Source: JAVVPO01 sp036655715 (GTDB lineage: Bacteria; Bacillota; Clostridia; Lachnospirales; Cellulosilyticaceae). From it: DNA of 64,000 nt. Location: the NCBI GenBank assembly GCA_036655715.1, contig JAVVPO010000001.1, forward strand, positions 65,224 through 129,223, written 5' to 3'. Made by a program: the position numbers and the translations under genes. Below the pieces are notes generated by a model that was given only the letters and a program-made list of their open reading frames with translations, had not been told where the DNA came from and ran no database searches. Of the stretch, positions 35,146 to 43,929 are shown in pieces; within the stretch, counting starts at the first letter, position 1; each line of letters opens with the position of its first letter.

Positions 35146-35231
35146 TAGCTAGTATATTATTTTAATTTAAAAAAATTCTATACTATTTATTATTTAAAAT
35201 CTATAATAATTTATTCCTCAAAAAAATATTG

Positions 35232-35260
35232 TTGTTAATTTTAAAGAAATTTATTATAAT
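35232..35260 (+). promoter_or_regulatory. promoter of the SGNH hydrolase gene
   Basis: TTGTTA (35232-35237) and TATAAT (35255-35260) are separated by 17 bases in a very AT-rich stretch, 55 bases before the ATG. Confidence 0.6.
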
Positions 35261-35315
35261 ATTTTTATAATATTAAAATTATTCTTTATTTTACTACTAC
35301 CTCGGAGGTATTCTT

Positions 35316-35954
35316 ATGAACCCATTTTTTCAAAAAGGACAAACTGTATTATTCCAAGGCGATAGCGTTACAGATTGTGGGCGTGATCGTGAAGATCCTA
35401 GTTCCCTTGCATTAGGTTATCCTAAAAAAGTTGCCCAAATCTACCAAAACCTATTTAAAGACAATGAGATCACCTTTATTAACAAAGGTATCTCAGGTAA
35501 TCGAACATCCGATTTACTTGCACGCTATGATGAAGATTTTAAAGACATTCAGCCTGATTTTGTTTCTATTCTCATCGGTATCAATGATGTATGGCGTAAA
35601 TATGATAGAAATGATCCTACAAGCCCTGAAACCTTTAAATCCAATTATACAAAACTACTTTCTGATATCAAAGAAGATATGCCGCTGGCCAAAATCATGT
35701 TGATTGAACCTTTTGTTCTTCACTCTTTACCAGAAAGAGCAACTTGGCATGAAGATTTAGATCCTAAAATCCAAATAGTAAGAGAACTCGCTCGGGAGTT
35801 TGCAGATTATTATCTACCTATGGATGGTATTTTCGCCAATCTTTGTACTCATAACTATACGCCTCATGAGTTAGCTCTAGATGGTGTGCACCCAACGGAT
35901 CTTGGGCATAGTGTCATTGCTTATGAATATTTAAAACTTCTTGGTATTATCTAA
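35316..35954 (+). CDS. SGNH/GDSL-family hydrolase (carbohydrate esterase or lipase-like)
   Basis: A 212-residue cytoplasmic esterase-type protein. Block I LFQGDSVTD has nucleophile Ser17, block II is NKGISGNR, block III is ILIGINDVW, and block V DGVHPTDLGH supplies Asp189 and His192. The sequence is close to sugar-acetylesterases and rhamnogalacturonan-acetylesterase-like proteins. CGGAGG precedes ATG 35316. It is monocistronic, with its own promoter and the perfect-stem terminator at 36005-36058. Confidence 0.92.
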   Translation: MNPFFQKGQTVLFQGDSVTDCGRDREDPSSLALGYPKKVAQIYQNLFKDNEITFINKGISGNRTSDLLARYDEDFKDIQPDFVSILIGINDVWRKYDRNDPTSPETFKSNYTKLLSDIKEDMPLAKIMLIEPFVLHSLPERATWHEDLDPKIQIVRELAREFADYYLPMDGIFANLCTHNYTPHELALDGVHPTDLGHSVIAYEYLKLLGII

Positions 35955-36004
35955 CGTATATAGTGCATACTATTTATAACCATTCAATTTATCTTTACTT
36001 CATT

Positions 36005-36058
36005 TTAAAATAAGAAGAGCGATTACATTTTCTCATGTAATCGCTCTTCTTATTTTAA
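36005..36058. terminator. 24-bp perfect stem terminator between SGNH and HPr-like genes
   Basis: The arms 36005-36028 and 36035-36058 are fully complementary (core AGAAGAGCGATTACAT) around a 6-base loop, with T/A tracts at both ends. It serves both convergent genes. Confidence 0.87.
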
Positions 36059-36079
36059 ATAGCTATAGCGTATCATTTT

Positions 36080-36319
36080 TTATTCTTCTTCAAGAATCAC
36101 ATATTCCCCTAATTCTTTAAAAAGTTCTTTGGTATTCGTTCCATCTTCTAAGACCAAAAACAAATCTTCATTTAGACTTAAAGCAAACATACCTAAGATA
36201 GATTTGGCATCAACCATACCACTCTTACTATGAATCCAAATATCAAAAGAATAAGTTGAAACAATTTGATTAATCTTTTGGATATCTATAATGTTTTTTA
36301 CTTTAATACCTATCTTCAC
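36080..36319 (-). CDS. HPr-like protein lacking the phosphorylatable histidine
   Basis: A 79-residue protein with the HPr fold pattern. The second half matches clearly (SFDIWIHSKSGMVDAKSILGMFAL aligns with the HPr segment around Ser46, with Ser in AKSILG). In place of the GLHARPA loop with His15, the N-terminal part reads KNIIDIQKINQIV, with no His at all there. Phosphotransfer in the PTS is therefore impossible, but Ser46-type regulation is possible. It is a single gene with GGGGG before ATG 36319. Confidence 0.75.
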   Translation of the reverse strand: MKIGIKVKNIIDIQKINQIVSTYSFDIWIHSKSGMVDAKSILGMFALSLNEDLFLVLEDGTNTKELFKELGEYVILEEE

Positions 36320-36420
36320 ACTGTATTCCCCCTATCATAAAAGTATTGGCTAGCTTTTATTGTATCATAGCCAAAATAATTACAAGTATGAAAAATACTC
36401 TACTTTTGTGTGATTTTTTG

Positions 36421-36828
36421 CTATTCTTTCCCAGCTATCTCATCAAGGTAATCCCTATGCTCAATTAATAGGGATGATTTCATTATCGTTTCATCTAACT
36501 CCTTGATTTCTCTAATCCAATCATGAATAACATCTTCTGTTTCTTTAAAAACAGTAAGCTTTGCTTCGATTGAAGCTTTATGCTCTTTTGCGAGTTCAGC
36601 TGTTTCTTCTAATTCTATATGAGCCGCTACATTTGCAGCAAGGTCTTCTTTTAACTCATATAAATTTTTAGAAAGCTCTACATACTCTTCTAATCTTATT
36701 TTCTCTTTTTTATGATTAATCGTTTTTTCATCTCTCCAAAGCTCTAGCTGAGCAATAAGCTCATCTAATTTTCTTAGATCGCCTTTAAACAATTCATAAT
36801 CTTCTTCTTCATTCCAGTTTTGATTCAT
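36421..36828 (-). CDS. hypothetical coiled-coil protein
   Basis: A 135-residue, almost entirely helical, charged protein (many Glu, Lys and Leu in heptad-like spacing, for example DLRKLDELIAQLELWRDEK and ELDETIMKSSLLIEHRDYLDEI). I do not recognise a family. No cysteine, signal peptide or membrane segment is present. AAGGAG lies just before ATG 36828. It precedes the HPr-like gene by about 100 bases on the same strand. Confidence 0.7.
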   Translation of the reverse strand: MNQNWNEEEDYELFKGDLRKLDELIAQLELWRDEKTINHKKEKIRLEEYVELSKNLYELKEDLAANVAAHIELEETAELAKEHKASIEAKLTVFKETEDVIHDWIREIKELDETIMKSSLLIEHRDYLDEIAGKE

Positions 36829-37098
36829 GTTATATCTCCTTAAGTTTTAAATCTTACTCTTTAGATTATACCTTCTAAACGCTTGTTTAAAAAGCTTTAT
36901 TTCTATAGATTCTTCATTTCTATATAATATCTTAATCTTCTTTTATTATAATCCTTTTATTCATCTTTATCTCATTACTATAAATATTTACTACTTTTAT
37001 CTTCAGAGTATTGAATAAGCAAACCACCCACTATATAATGAGGGATAAGATACAAGTATTATTCTCACTTTATATTTAATTTTGAAAGGGGTTTCTCT

Positions 37099-37503
37099 AT
37101 GAATTGGTTGAAAAAAATTATGTATGGTAGATATGGTGTGGATCAGTTATCGATTGCACTACTCATCTCTTCCATCATATTATCACTTCTTATCTCGTTA
37201 TCTACCTCGCTACTTAATATACCTTTTCTATCTCTACTTATTTATATACCACTTATTGCCTGTTACTTTAGGATTTTTTCCAGGAATATTTCTAAACGGC
37301 AACAAGAGAATTTTAAATTTTTAAGATACTGGAGTCCTATAAAGACTTGGGGAAATAAAAAAATAAAGAGAATTAAAGGGATGAAAACCCATAAATATTA
37401 TAAATGTCCTGACTGCTCCAAAACATTACGCGTTCCAAGGGGCAAAGGTAATATACGTATCACTTGCCCTCAGTGTAAAAAATCATTTAGTAAAAGAACC
37501 TAG
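37099..37503 (+). CDS. membrane protein with C-terminal zinc ribbon
   Basis: A 134-residue protein with two hydrophobic segments near residues 16-36 and 42-56, a basic linker, and a zinc-ribbon end, YKCPDCSKTLRVPRGKGNIRITCPQCKKSF, given here by its key parts CPDC and CPQC. Similar two-helix zinc-ribbon proteins are widespread and uncharacterised in Lachnospiraceae. GAAAGGGG precedes ATG 37099. It has its own terminator. Confidence 0.82.
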   Translation: MNWLKKIMYGRYGVDQLSIALLISSIILSLLISLSTSLLNIPFLSLLIYIPLIACYFRIFSRNISKRQQENFKFLRYWSPIKTWGNKKIKRIKGMKTHKYYKCPDCSKTLRVPRGKGNIRITCPQCKKSFSKRT

Positions 37504-37504
37504 T

Positions 37505-37542
37505 AAAATAGGCTTAATGTTTGAAAACATTAAGCCTATTTT
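37505..37542. terminator. 18-bp perfect stem terminator between the zinc-ribbon gene and pyk
   Basis: AAAATAGGCTTAATGTTT (37505-37522) pairs exactly with 37525-37542, and T/A runs flank it. It is bidirectional for the two convergent genes. Confidence 0.87.
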
Positions 37543-38961
37543 TTATTCTACAATATGAATTTTCATCATATTTGTAATTTGTTTTTTCACATAAGGTAAT
37601 CCTGCTGTGATAATAACAAGATCATCTTTTTTAATTTTATTTTTTTCTTTAAGTATTTTAATTGTTTCACTAATCACCTGTTCTACATTATCTTGTTTCT
37701 TAAATAAGATAGGCTCTACCCCACTATATAATAGAACAGTTCTTTGTACTTGTTCATTGTTTACAAATGCATAGATAGGTGCTTTAGGTGTGAACTTAGA
37801 TACCATTCCCGCAGTAAATCCTGAAGCTGTTGGGCAAATAATAGCTTTTGCATTTAAGTCATGTGCAGAACTACAAGTTGCATAGCTTACAGTATCTTCT
37901 ATACTTAGTTCTTTATACTTTGATTTTTCTCTAAGTATTGAACTATATTTTCTTGCATGCTCTGTAGCTTTTGCTATATCACTCATATGCTTAACTGTTT
38001 CAATAGGATACTTTCCAATGGTTGTTTCTCCAGATAACATAACAGCATCTGTTCCATCATAAATAGCATTGGCAACATCTGTTACTTCCGCACGTGTAGG
38101 TACTGGGTTATTAATCATAGAATCTAACATATGTGTCGCTGTAATAACAGGTTTTCCAGCACTATTACATTTTTCAATAATCTTCTTTTGAACAATTGGC
38201 ATCTTACAAGTTTCTATTTCAACTCCAAGGTCTCCTCTAGCTACCATAATCCCATAAGATTCTTCTATAATCTCATCTAAGTTATCAAGTGCTTCTTGGC
38301 ACTCAATCTTAGATATAATCTTAATATATTCCGCATCATGCTCTTTTAATATTTCTTTAATCTGTCTAACACCCTCTGCACTTCTTATAAAGGATGCCGC
38401 AATAAAATCTACTCCATTTGCGATACCAAATTCAATATCCTTAATATCTTTATCTGTAATAGCGGGTAAATGTGTTTTGATACCTGGTACATTAACCCCT
38501 CTTTTATCTTTTAGATTGCCTCCATTTATAACTTTACATAGAATATCTCTATCTTCTATTTTTTGTACTTGTAATTTAATAATACCATCATTAATAAGAA
38601 TTATATCCCCACTCTTTACATCTTTAGGTAATAACTCATAGGTAATACTACAAGCCTCGGTTGTTCCTTCAATATCTCTTGTTGTTAAAGTAAATTCTCC
38701 GCCTTTAACTAGTGTAATCTCCCCACCTTTAAAGGTTTTCGTCCTTATTTCAGGACCTTTTGTATCTAATAATATGGCAATAGGTAGGCCTGTTTCTTCT
38801 CTATAGGCTTTAATCATTTCTATTCTTGGTAATTGTTCTTCACATCCACCATGTGAAAAATTTAACCTTGCAATATTTAATCCATTCTTTACTAATTTCG
38901 CAAATACTTCTTTAGATTCACTAGCAGGCCCAATTGTAGCAATTATTTTTGTTTTTTTCAT
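37543..38961 (-). CDS. pyk: pyruvate kinase
   Basis: A 472-residue glycolytic enzyme that converts PEP and ADP to pyruvate and ATP. It has TKIIATIGPAS at the N-terminus, LNFSHGGCEE, the nucleotide site, IISKIECQEALDN (catalytic Lys and Glu) near 220, VARGDLGVEI, and TATHMLDSM near 280. It has the short C-terminal domain only, without the extra PEP-utiliser domain found in some Firmicutes. ATG 38961 with a GGGAG site is preferred; the frame extends upstream to 39027 without support. Confidence 0.96.
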   Translation of the reverse strand: MKKTKIIATIGPASESKEVFAKLVKNGLNIARLNFSHGGCEEQLPRIEMIKAYREETGLPIAILLDTKGPEIRTKTFKGGEITLVKGGEFTLTTRDIEGTTEACSITYELLPKDVKSGDIILINDGIIKLQVQKIEDRDILCKVINGGNLKDKRGVNVPGIKTHLPAITDKDIKDIEFGIANGVDFIAASFIRSAEGVRQIKEILKEHDAEYIKIISKIECQEALDNLDEIIEESYGIMVARGDLGVEIETCKMPIVQKKIIEKCNSAGKPVITATHMLDSMINNPVPTRAEVTDVANAIYDGTDAVMLSGETTIGKYPIETVKHMSDIAKATEHARKYSSILREKSKYKELSIEDTVSYATCSSAHDLNAKAIICPTASGFTAGMVSKFTPKAPIYAFVNNEQVQRTVLLYSGVEPILFKKQDNVEQVISETIKILKEKNKIKKDDLVIITAGLPYVKKQITNMMKIHIVE

Positions 38962-39251
38962 GTTTATACTCCCTTTTACACTTTTGTTTAACATTATTTT
39001 CATACTTTTATGTCTATATAATATCACAAATATTTTAATATGTCTTTAATATTATCTATAATTGTATTTATCTTATCATATTATTGTCTTTTTTTTAACT
39101 ATTCAAATATATTCTTATTATCTCATTTATATGTCTTGAAATTTTGCTATATTCATTAACTTTTATTTACATTTAGAATAGGCTTGGTTAAAATAGGTCT
39201 ATACTATACTAAGATTACTATTCACTTAATCTACACCTAAGGAGGTAAAAG

Positions 39252-40388
39252 ATGGTAGAAGTCTTGGAGGATCTTAAAAGTACTAATATTTTACACAAAA
39301 AGAATGTCAGTGATTTAAAGTCAACCATTGAACAGAGATATCCTAATTCTTCTTCTGAATACAAGGCTAAACTCTTTGCCCATGCTATTCATAAAATAAT
39401 TGATCGTAATATCTCTCATTTTGATAAAGACCTACAACCCCATATAAAGAGTAAACTCTTACAACAAGTTATTAAAAAAGATATATTTGACATCACAGCT
39501 TATGACATCTTTGAAGTCTGTAGCTCTCTCCAAGTTTCTAATGAACATTATTTTGAGAATTTAACCACTTGGATTAATACAACACAATCTACTGCTTTTT
39601 CAAAAGAGCAAGTCTGTGAGTTACTACATGCTCCTAAGCAGACTTTGCCCGTAGTAAAAGACCCCACTATCTTAGAAGATACACTTGTAATTGAATCTCC
39701 ACCCCCATTAACAACTACTATAGCGCCTATTTCTTCTAGGCATTATTTATCCCATATTTTAAGTCATTTAAAGATTCGTCCAGGGCTCCTTCTATTAACG
39801 CTCATTATAATTATAGCTGCGCTCATACAGATTCAGAGTCCCTATAAGAGTTCTGCTTACTCCGAGGCTGCCTCTGCATCACCTCATATGGCTCTATCAG
39901 AAGATGCTCTTCCTATCCGCTCTTCTGAAGATTTATTAGTTGGTCCAGATAATCATTTACAAAATCACTTGCAATACAAAGAAATTAATGAAGAAACTTT
40001 ATCTGATTATTTAACGGGCAGAGGTTCACTCTTAGTAGAAGAGCCTTACTTTAATAGTATTATTGATATCGCTCGGGATTTTAATATTAATCCGCTTTTG
40101 ATGTTTGCTATTACAGGACAAGAACAAGGCTTTGTGCCAAAGAGTAATCCTCAAGCTGAGTCTATTGTGAATAATCCTTTTAATGTTTTTGGTAGTTGGC
40201 AAGATTTTAATACAGATATTAAAGATACTTCTAGTATTGCTGCACGTACTATCCTTAATTTAAGTAAAGGTTGCCCCGAGGACGAAGACCCCATTAAGTG
40301 GCTCAACAAACAATATGCTGAAGACCCTAACTGGCATGTCGGTGTCTCTCAGATTCTAAATCAGCTTGAAGATATAGCTGGTCAATAG
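39252..40388 (+). CDS. membrane-anchored protein with C-terminal lysozyme-like (glucosaminidase-type) domain
   Basis: The 378-residue protein has a cytoplasmic N-terminal helical domain of about 175 residues, one membrane helix near 178-197 (LLLLTLIIIIAALIQI) and an outside C-terminal part. The latter reads FNINPLLMFAITGQEQGFVPK ... IVNNPFNVFGSWQ, a pattern of the lysozyme superfamily with a Glu after TGQ as likely catalytic acid. It may cut peptidoglycan from the membrane side. The N-terminal domain (KLFAHAIHKIIDRNI) is unfamiliar. AAGGAGG precedes ATG 39252. Confidence 0.75.
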   Translation: MVEVLEDLKSTNILHKKNVSDLKSTIEQRYPNSSSEYKAKLFAHAIHKIIDRNISHFDKDLQPHIKSKLLQQVIKKDIFDITAYDIFEVCSSLQVSNEHYFENLTTWINTTQSTAFSKEQVCELLHAPKQTLPVVKDPTILEDTLVIESPPPLTTTIAPISSRHYLSHILSHLKIRPGLLLLTLIIIIAALIQIQSPYKSSAYSEAASASPHMALSEDALPIRSSEDLLVGPDNHLQNHLQYKEINEETLSDYLTGRGSLLVEEPYFNSIIDIARDFNINPLLMFAITGQEQGFVPKSNPQAESIVNNPFNVFGSWQDFNTDIKDTSSIAARTILNLSKGCPEDEDPIKWLNKQYAEDPNWHVGVSQILNQLEDIAGQ

Positions 40389-40390
40389 CA

Positions 40391-40442
40391 AACAAAAAAA
40401 CAATAGCTATCTCCTATTGGAATAGCCATTGTTCTTTTTGTT
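40391..40442. terminator. terminator between the lysozyme-like gene and the ferredoxin pair
   Basis: AAACAAAAA..AACAATAGCTAT and ATAGCCATTGTTCTTTTTGTTT form an imperfect long hairpin with T/A tracts. It sits between the convergent genes. Confidence 0.75.
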
Positions 40443-40445
40443 TAT

Positions 40446-40640
40446 CTATTTTAGGTTAATTACTCTTCTCCAACACCTTTTTACACATAGACCACAACGT
40501 ATACACCTATCTTGGTGGATAATATAAGGCGCACCTTTACTGATACAGTGTTTGGGGCAGACCACTTTACACGCCCCACAGCCTGTACACTGCTTATCAA
40601 TGATATAGTCTTTTTGAAAATCACTTATCTTACTGCGCAT
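40446..40640 (-). CDS. 2[4Fe-4S] ferredoxin-like protein
   Basis: About 64 residues with two cluster motifs: CTGCGACKVVC plus P near residues 19-30, and CIRCGLCVKRC near 47-57, the last Cys followed by WRR rather than Pro. It would be a small electron carrier. The ATG at 40640 overlaps the stop of the preceding 86-residue gene by 11 nt, so the two are translationally coupled. A TTG just upstream is an alternative start. Confidence 0.87.
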   Translation of the reverse strand: MRSKISDFQKDYIIDKQCTGCGACKVVCPKHCISKGAPYIIHQDRCIRCGLCVKRCWRRVINLK

Positions 40641-40890
40641 CAAAATCTATGTGAATGATGCCTTCTGATGTGTTAATATTGATGTATGATAAGTTGAAAT
40701 CATCACTCATTACATCAATTTTATATTCAAAGAATACATCATCTTCAACCTTTGACATAAAGATATAGCTTCCGTTTTCTTTTCCTTCTATCTGATCACA
40801 TATTTCATCATATATTTCGCTACCACTTACAGCCCCTGTATAGCCTGCTGTTTTGATTTTTTCTTCTATAAATGCATATAATGCTTCCAT
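40630..40890 (-). CDS. hypothetical 86-residue protein coupled to a ferredoxin
   Basis: A small acidic alpha/beta protein (MEALYAFIEEKIKTAGY ... EIYDEICDQIEGKENGSYIFMSKV ... SEGIIHIDFDAQ), in a family not known to me. Helices at the start and beta strands later suggest a compact fold; no Cys is present. Coupling to the ferredoxin gene (11-nt overlap) suggests that the two work together. Confidence 0.7.
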   Translation of the reverse strand: MEALYAFIEEKIKTAGYTGAVSGSEIYDEICDQIEGKENGSYIFMSKVEDDVFFEYKIDVMSDDFNLSYININTSEGIIHIDFDAQ

Positions 40891-40993
40891 GTTCTACCTT
40901 CTTTCATCTATTTCTAAGCTATAGTCTATCGTTAATCGCCCTAGGTTGTCAACTCCTATTGCATTGTTAAAAATAATACCTTGCTATACTACT

Positions 40994-41047
40994 TAAAATA
41001 GGCAAAAGGCCTAGAAATGAACTATCTCTAGACCTTTTGCCTATTTT
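40994..41047 (-). terminator. long-stem hairpin after the pentapeptide-repeat gene
   Basis: AAAATAGGCAAAAGGCCTAGA pairs with TCTAGACCTTTTGCCTATTTT, 21 bp with one G-U. It lies about 95 bases past the stop of the pentapeptide gene. Confidence 0.8.
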
Positions 41048-41142
41048 ACCCATGCTATTTTTATCGGGTCTACCAAGTATACTTTTACGTCATCTTATAG
41101 GATGTGTCTATTCACTCCTTATAAGCATTAAGACTCTCCTTA

Positions 41143-41799
41143 TTAGATGCGCCCCTCTGATTGGTATGCTTTAAATATCTCTATGATATAACTTAATGTC
41201 GCGAAATCTTTAGTTATATCTCTCTTCATCATTCTAAATCCTTTTATTAAAGTTCTTTCATCAAATCGCTCAGATAATATCATCATGCTAATAGGATTAA
41301 TTTTTCCTTCTTTAGTATCTAATACACGTGCAAATTTAACAAACTCATTATCTAACATTTTCTCTACAACACCTTCAAGCGCATTGCTGATCTCTAATGC
41401 TGGCATTTCATCAAATACCTTCACATCTTGAGTAGATAAATCTAAGTTCAGTGCTTTACCTAAATCAGTTCCTACAAAAACAACATTTTTAAATGTTGCT
41501 CCTTCAAAGTCTACACCTTCTAGGTTTACTGAATCAAATATTGTATTTTCAAATTGTGCTTGTTTAAATCTACTATTTTTAAGATTTGCTGCAACAAACT
41601 CTGCCCCATCAAATTTGTTTTCAAAAAAATTACAGGCTTTAAATTGTGCTCCTCTAAAACTTGCATCACTAAAATCTGAATTTGAGAAATCACAATTATA
41701 GCAATTACTTCTTCTTAAATCTTTGTTTTTAAAATCTGAATTTATTTTTTTTCTGTTACTATAATTAATCTGGTCATTTGCTCTCTTACTTATTGCCAT
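41143..41799 (-). CDS. pentapeptide-repeat protein
   Basis: A 218-residue protein. Residues about 25-115 carry at least 15 A(D/N)LXX-type repeats (NCDFSNSDFSDASFRGAQF-like), forming a right-handed four-sided beta helix. The last about 90 residues are helical (DVKVFDEMPALEISNALEG, a Glu/Lys-rich end). Some such proteins shield DNA gyrase from quinolones (Qnr), but no Qnr-specific loops can be claimed here. GAGG precedes ATG 41799. It is a single gene. Confidence 0.85.
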   Translation of the reverse strand: MAISKRANDQINYSNRKKINSDFKNKDLRRSNCYNCDFSNSDFSDASFRGAQFKACNFFENKFDGAEFVAANLKNSRFKQAQFENTIFDSVNLEGVDFEGATFKNVVFVGTDLGKALNLDLSTQDVKVFDEMPALEISNALEGVVEKMLDNEFVKFARVLDTKEGKINPISMMILSERFDERTLIKGFRMMKRDITKDFATLSYIIEIFKAYQSEGRI

Positions 41800-42018
41800 A
41801 TTTTCCTCCAGCTAAAATAGATTCTATTTTAGTCTACTTTTCTTATTTTTATATGATAGTTTAGAAGCAATATATTTTCTAGGCCCTGAAAAAGACAAAA
41901 CTCCTATATCAAAAGATACAAGAGTTTTTTCTGCCGCTCACTATTTTTCTTTTATCCTTATAGCATAGCATATATCCATCATTATAGCAATTTATTTAGT
42001 GGTATTTGCTAATAGAAC

Positions 42019-42888
42019 TTAGCTATTTATACTCTTTTGAAATATTCCTATACGCATGTCCACCGTCACACTCAGTGATTCATATAAGTCAAGTGCCTGC
42101 CTCTTTTCGGCGCTTGTTCTCCAGTAATGAGGCGTCATCTTTAATAAACTTAGTATTTCTTCTTTTTCTAGCATCATATCAAAAGTCATATTGCATTCTT
42201 TGATGTAGTCAATATCATCTGTTTCCATCTGATAAACTTCACTCTCTTTGAAACTTACTTCAGAATAAATAATATTCCTAAGTTGTATTAAATGATTAGG
42301 TCTTGGAAGTACTCTAATGAAAAATCCATTATCACTTAATACCCTTTTACACTCTTCCATCTCTATAGGACTAAATACAGAAAACATACAATCTACAGAC
42401 TCATCTCCTACTGGAATATGGAAGTTATTCCCCACCATCCAAGTACACTCTGAATCTGTTTTTCCTGCATATTTAATAGCTTCTTTAGAAACATCTATGC
42501 CATAGTACTTTGCCTTGATATTTTTTTTATCGTTACTTTTCTTTAAATTTGTTAAATAGTAGCCTTCCCCACAGCCTATATCCATAATACTTATAGGATC
42601 TGCTCTATCTTTTGGCAGACACTTCGCGATAAGCTCATTAATCTGCTCTGATAAGGGTCCATAAAATCCCCTATTTAAAAAGTCTGCTCTTGCTAGAACC
42701 ATCTCTTTAGAATCTCCTGGATTCTTGCTTTTTTTCTGATTGCTCATTAATAAATTGACATAACCTTCTTTGGCTATATCATAAGTATGTTTATTGTCAC
42801 ATCTATACATTCTATTAGGAGCATCTTTAATCAATCTACTTTTGCAAACTGGGCAAAGTAGTAGGGACTCACTAAATTGTTCTTTCAT
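42019..42888 (-). CDS. RlmA-like 23S rRNA guanine-N1 methyltransferase
   Basis: A 289-residue protein with an N-terminal zinc finger (CPVCKSRL, then C..H/K) and the diagnostic YDIAKEGYVNLL followed by the GDSKEMVLARADFLNRGFY segment. The SAM-binding domain follows (IMDIGCGEGYYL, DVSKEAIKYA, FSPIEMEECKRVL). RlmA(I)/(II) enzymes methylate G745 or G748 of 23S rRNA. The G748 type (TlrB) gives tylosin resistance; which type this is cannot be decided by eye. Confidence 0.88.
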   Translation of the reverse strand: MKEQFSESLLLCPVCKSRLIKDAPNRMYRCDNKHTYDIAKEGYVNLLMSNQKKSKNPGDSKEMVLARADFLNRGFYGPLSEQINELIAKCLPKDRADPISIMDIGCGEGYYLTNLKKSNDKKNIKAKYYGIDVSKEAIKYAGKTDSECTWMVGNNFHIPVGDESVDCMFSVFSPIEMEECKRVLSDNGFFIRVLPRPNHLIQLRNIIYSEVSFKESEVYQMETDDIDYIKECNMTFDMMLEKEEILSLLKMTPHYWRTSAEKRQALDLYESLSVTVDMRIGIFQKSINS

Positions 42889-43000
42889 ATTTTACCATCC
42901 TTTTTATATGCCCTACAACAGGGTTTTATCTTTCATGTAATCTTTTCTTTATATTCATTATACCACTAGATGACGTGATTAACCTCTTTTTTCTAAGCAA

Positions 43001-43036
43001 AAAAAATCCAGACTCCCCTAAATGGTTTTGTCTGGA
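43001..43036 (-). terminator. terminator of the sugar ABC operon
   Basis: TCCAGAC (43007-43013) pairs with GTCTGGA (43030-43036). On the minus strand a run of T follows. It lies downstream of the last permease gene (stop at 43081). Confidence 0.7.
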
Positions 43037-43080
43037 CTTGTGATAACTTACTTATCTAAGACATGAGAATCATGTACATA

Positions 43081-43929
43081 TTATCCTTTAACAGCTCCTG
43101 CTGCTATGCCTTTAATAATATATTTTTGACAGCTTAGATAGAATATGACTATAGGTAAAATAGCTAACACTAACATTGCCATCATGGCTCCCATATCAAT
43201 AGAGCCATATCCACCTTTCAGATATTGAATAGCAATAGGGACTGTCTTGTAATCTGTTCCAATAATTAAATTAGGTAGTAAATAGTCATTCCATATCCAC
43301 ATGGTATTTAAGATCGCAACAGTTATAGCTGTCGGCTTTAATATAGGCAGGACAATTCCAAAGAATGTTTGAAACGGATTACATCCATCAATTAGCGCCG
43401 CTTCTTCTACATCAATTGGAATGGACTTAATAAATCCGCAAAACATAAATACCGATAATCCCGCACCAAATCCTAAATAAATGATAATAAGCCCAAAAGG
43501 ATTATCTAAGTGCAACATATTTGCCATTTTAGTCATTGTAAACATGACCATTTGGAAAGGTACAATCATTGAAAAGACAAATGTATAATATAAAGCTGTT
43601 GTAAACTTATTTTTTACCCTTGTAATAAACCATGCCGTCATAGAAGTAAATAATACAATGGCAATAACTGAAAATACTGTAATAAACAATGACCACCCAA
43701 ATGCTTGTATAAAGCCTGTTTTAGTAATACCATTGATATAGTTATTAAGTCCTGTAAATGTCTGTGCTACAGGTATTGCAAAGGGCATATCACTAATATA
43801 AAATTTTCCTTTAAATGAATTCATGAGTACAATAAGAATAGGGGCTAGAAATAACAGAGCTAATAAAGCTGTTAAAGTAAATAAAAAAACATTTATTCCA
43901 CTATTCTTGTTGGCAGTATCTTTTTCCAT
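43081..43929 (-). CDS. CUT1 sugar ABC transporter permease (MalG-like)
   Basis: A 282-residue permease with six membrane helices and the cytoplasmic EAA loop (VEEAALIDGCNPFQTFFGIVLPI) near residue 175. The C-terminus ends KGIAAGAVKG, typical of MalG/LacG. It is the last of three genes; its start is adjacent to and overlaps the MalF-like stop by one base. With malQ and a dead glgP nearby, the substrate is probably a maltodextrin. No ATPase gene is present, so a shared MsmX-type ATPase must serve it. Confidence 0.92.
   Translation of the reverse strand: MEKDTANKNSGINVFLFTLTALLALLFLAPILIVLMNSFKGKFYISDMPFAIPVAQTFTGLNNYINGITKTGFIQAFGWSLFITVFSVIAIVLFTSMTAWFITRVKNKFTTALYYTFVFSMIVPFQMVMFTMTKMANMLHLDNPFGLIIIYLGFGAGLSVFMFCGFIKSIPIDVEEAALIDGCNPFQTFFGIVLPILKPTAITVAILNTMWIWNDYLLPNLIIGTDYKTVPIAIQYLKGGYGSIDMGAMMAMLVLAILPIVIFYLSCQKYIIKGIAAGAVKG

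Noticed and set aside
38962..39027. N-terminal extension of pyruvate kinase
   Set aside because: Homology begins at MKKTKIIATIGPAS and the GGGAG site precedes ATG 38961.
41143..41799. Pentapeptide-repeat protein as a Qnr quinolone-resistance protein
   Set aside because: Repeat number and the helical C-terminus do not show Qnr-specific loops; pentapeptide repeats alone are not enough.
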